DNA from: an uncultured Gammaproteobacteria bacterium
GTDB lineage: Bacteria > Pseudomonadota > Gammaproteobacteria > Nitrosococcales > Methylophagaceae
DNA: 7,765 bases
Assembly: GCA_913058195.1 (NCBI GenBank)
Contig: CAJXPP010000096.1
Span: 1-7,765 of the forward strand
Reading direction: 5' to 3'
Part shown: positions 6,448 to 7,765 of the stretch, one piece after another
How positions within the stretch are numbered: position 1 is the first letter of the stretch
How the letters are laid out: every line of letters begins with the position of its first letter
Program-made: the position numbers and the translations under genes
Notes under the pieces: model-generated
Seen by the model: only the letters and a program-made list of their open reading frames with translations
Databases searched by the model: none
Told to the model about the DNA's origin: nothing

Positions 6448-7721
6448 ATGAATGAGATAAATAATACCGAAATAATTAACAATAATGCCGCCACGACTAA
6501 CTGGTTTAGAACTGCTGCGCCTTATATACATGCCCATAGAAATTCAACATTTGTGATCGCCTTTGATGGCACAACCATAGCGTCAGCAAGCTTTGATAGC
6601 CTTATTCATGATCTTGCGCTACTAAGTAGTCTCGGTATTCGTCTGGTACTAGCTTATGGCGCACGCCCACAAATTGAACAACAATGTACCTCGCATAATA
6701 TTCCGGTTAATTATCATCAAGGTTTGCGCGTTACTGACGATGCGAGCTTAAAAGTCGCTAAAGCAGTAATTGGTAGATTGCGTCTTGATATCGAAGCCAA
6801 ATTATCATTTAGTCTTCCGCACACACCAATGGCCGATGCGCAGATCCGTTGCACCAGCGGTAATTTAGTAACCGCGCAACCTGTAGGTATTAAAGATGGC
6901 GTTGATTTTCAACATACTGGAAAAGTGCGCCGTATAGATGGTCAAGGTATTGAGCAGCAATTACAGCAAGGTAATTTGGTTTTATTACCGCCATTAGGCT
7001 TCTCACCCACAGGTGAAACATTTAATTTATCGTTAATATCTGTCGCAACCGAAGCTGCTATAGAGCTGGGCGCTGATAAATTAATTATTATCGGTAATGA
7101 CTATTCTGAACTGGCACGTGAATTAACCACTAAGCAAGCCAATGACACTTTAGAGTCCTTGCCTGAAGATGAACAAGCAACATTACAAGCTGCTATTCAA
7201 GCGCTAAATAATGGCGTTAAACGTGTACATTTATTAGATAGAACAATGGATGGCGCGCTACTACAAGAATTATTTAGCCGTGATGGTGCTGGTATTCTAA
7301 TTACACCAGAGCCGTTTGAGACTACACGTGAAGCTAATATTGATGATGTTGGCGGTATTTTAGAAATCATTCGCCCACTTGAGGAGCAAGGTACCTTAGT
7401 AAAACGTTCATTAGATCTACTAGAAATGGAAATCGACCATTTTACGGTTTTAGAGCGAGATGGCAGTATCGTCGGCTGTGCTGCTCTTTATCCTTATCTG
7501 GATAACAAAGCGGCAGAATTAGCTTGCCTTGCCGTAATACCTGACTACCAAGACCTAGGGCGGGGTAAACAGTTACTTGCAACATTAGAGAAACAGGCAA
7601 AATCAGCTGGCTTAACGAGCTTATATACACTGACAACGCAAACGACACATTGGTTTATCGAACACGGTTTCAAACCTGCGCAAATTAATGATTTGCCCGT
7701 TGAAAAACAACAGTTTTATAA
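6448..7721 (+). CDS. argA: N-acetylglutamate synthase ArgA, 3' end missing
   Basis: ArgA makes N-acetylglutamate from acetyl-CoA and glutamate, the first step of arginine synthesis, and in the classical enzyme is feedback-inhibited by arginine. An N-terminal amino-acid-kinase-like domain (about 20-285; YGARPQI at 70-76, SPTGETFNL near 186-194) binds arginine. A C-terminal GNAT domain (about 292 onward) does the transfer, with VIPDYQDLGRGKQLL at 363-377 as the acetyl-CoA loop and HWFIEHGF at 401-408. Numbering starts at the ATG at 6448, chosen because homology begins at WFRTAAPYI, 18 residues later, close to the E. coli layout. An in-frame TTG at 6364 would add 28 unrelated residues and overlap the palindrome. 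The ATG has no clear Shine-Dalgarno. Genomic sequence stops after about 425 codons (…QQFYN). E. coli ArgA has 443 and continues YNYQRKSKV, so roughly 15-18 residues are missing. The frame runs on into adapter to a TAG at 7756-7758; that tail is artificial. Confidence 0.95.
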
Positions 7722-7765
7722 CTGTCTCTTATACACATCTCCGAGCCCACGAGACTAGGCATGAT
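7722..7765 (+). other. Illumina Nextera i7-side adapter with index (not genomic)
   Basis: Bases 7722-7740 (CTGTCTCTTATACACATCT) are the reverse complement of the 19-base Tn5 mosaic end. Bases 7741-7755 (CCGAGCCCACGAGAC) are the Nextera read-2 arm. Bases 7756-7763 (TAGGCATG) occupy the i7 index position and match the index I know as N706, and the last two bases (AT) begin the P7 arm. The arrangement mirrors the left end. Genomic sequence ends at about 7721. Confidence 0.98.

Overview
The window looks like a contig of gammaproteobacterial chromosome, moderately AT-rich, bounded at both ends by Illumina Nextera library sequence. The gammaproteobacterial assignment rests on the E. coli-like forms of HtpX (295 aa), dihydroxy-acid dehydratase (617 aa) and the classical two-domain N-acetylglutamate synthase. 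I cannot name the genus from sequence alone. Bases 1-47 and 7722-7765 are adapter plus index, so about 48-7721 is biological.

Layout from left to right. A minus-strand gene may begin at the extreme left edge (GTG at 66 behind an AGGAG) and is cut off by the adapter. htpX (166-1053, minus) encodes a membrane zinc protease for quality control. A 481-base stretch (1054-1534) separates it from a plus-strand pair: a single-domain rhodanese (1535-1882) and, 18 bases later, a membrane-anchored PAS-PAS-GGDEF-EAL cyclic-di-GMP sensor (1901-4180). The next 301 bases (4181-4481) hold a perfect 10-bp hairpin, a decayed C-terminal piece of a different GGDEF protein on the minus strand (about 4285-4408), and two small palindromes. 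ilvD (4482-6335, minus) and argA (6448 to the adapter, plus) are then divergently transcribed from a 112-base region containing a 20-base operator-like palindrome.

Functionally the window is mostly housekeeping: protein quality control (HtpX), branched-chain amino acid synthesis (IlvD), the first step of arginine synthesis (ArgA) and second-messenger signalling (the GGDEF-EAL sensor). The ilvD/argA arrangement could allow shared control of two amino acid pathways, but this is inference. The rhodanese and the sensor are probably co-transcribed; any functional link is unproven.

I found no CRISPR array, transposase, phage gene, tRNA or rRNA, and no convincing novel multi-gene system. The points most worth a second look are the GGDEF relic, the ilvD-argA palindrome, and the adapter-derived false C-terminus that would be given to ArgA if the contig were annotated untrimmed.
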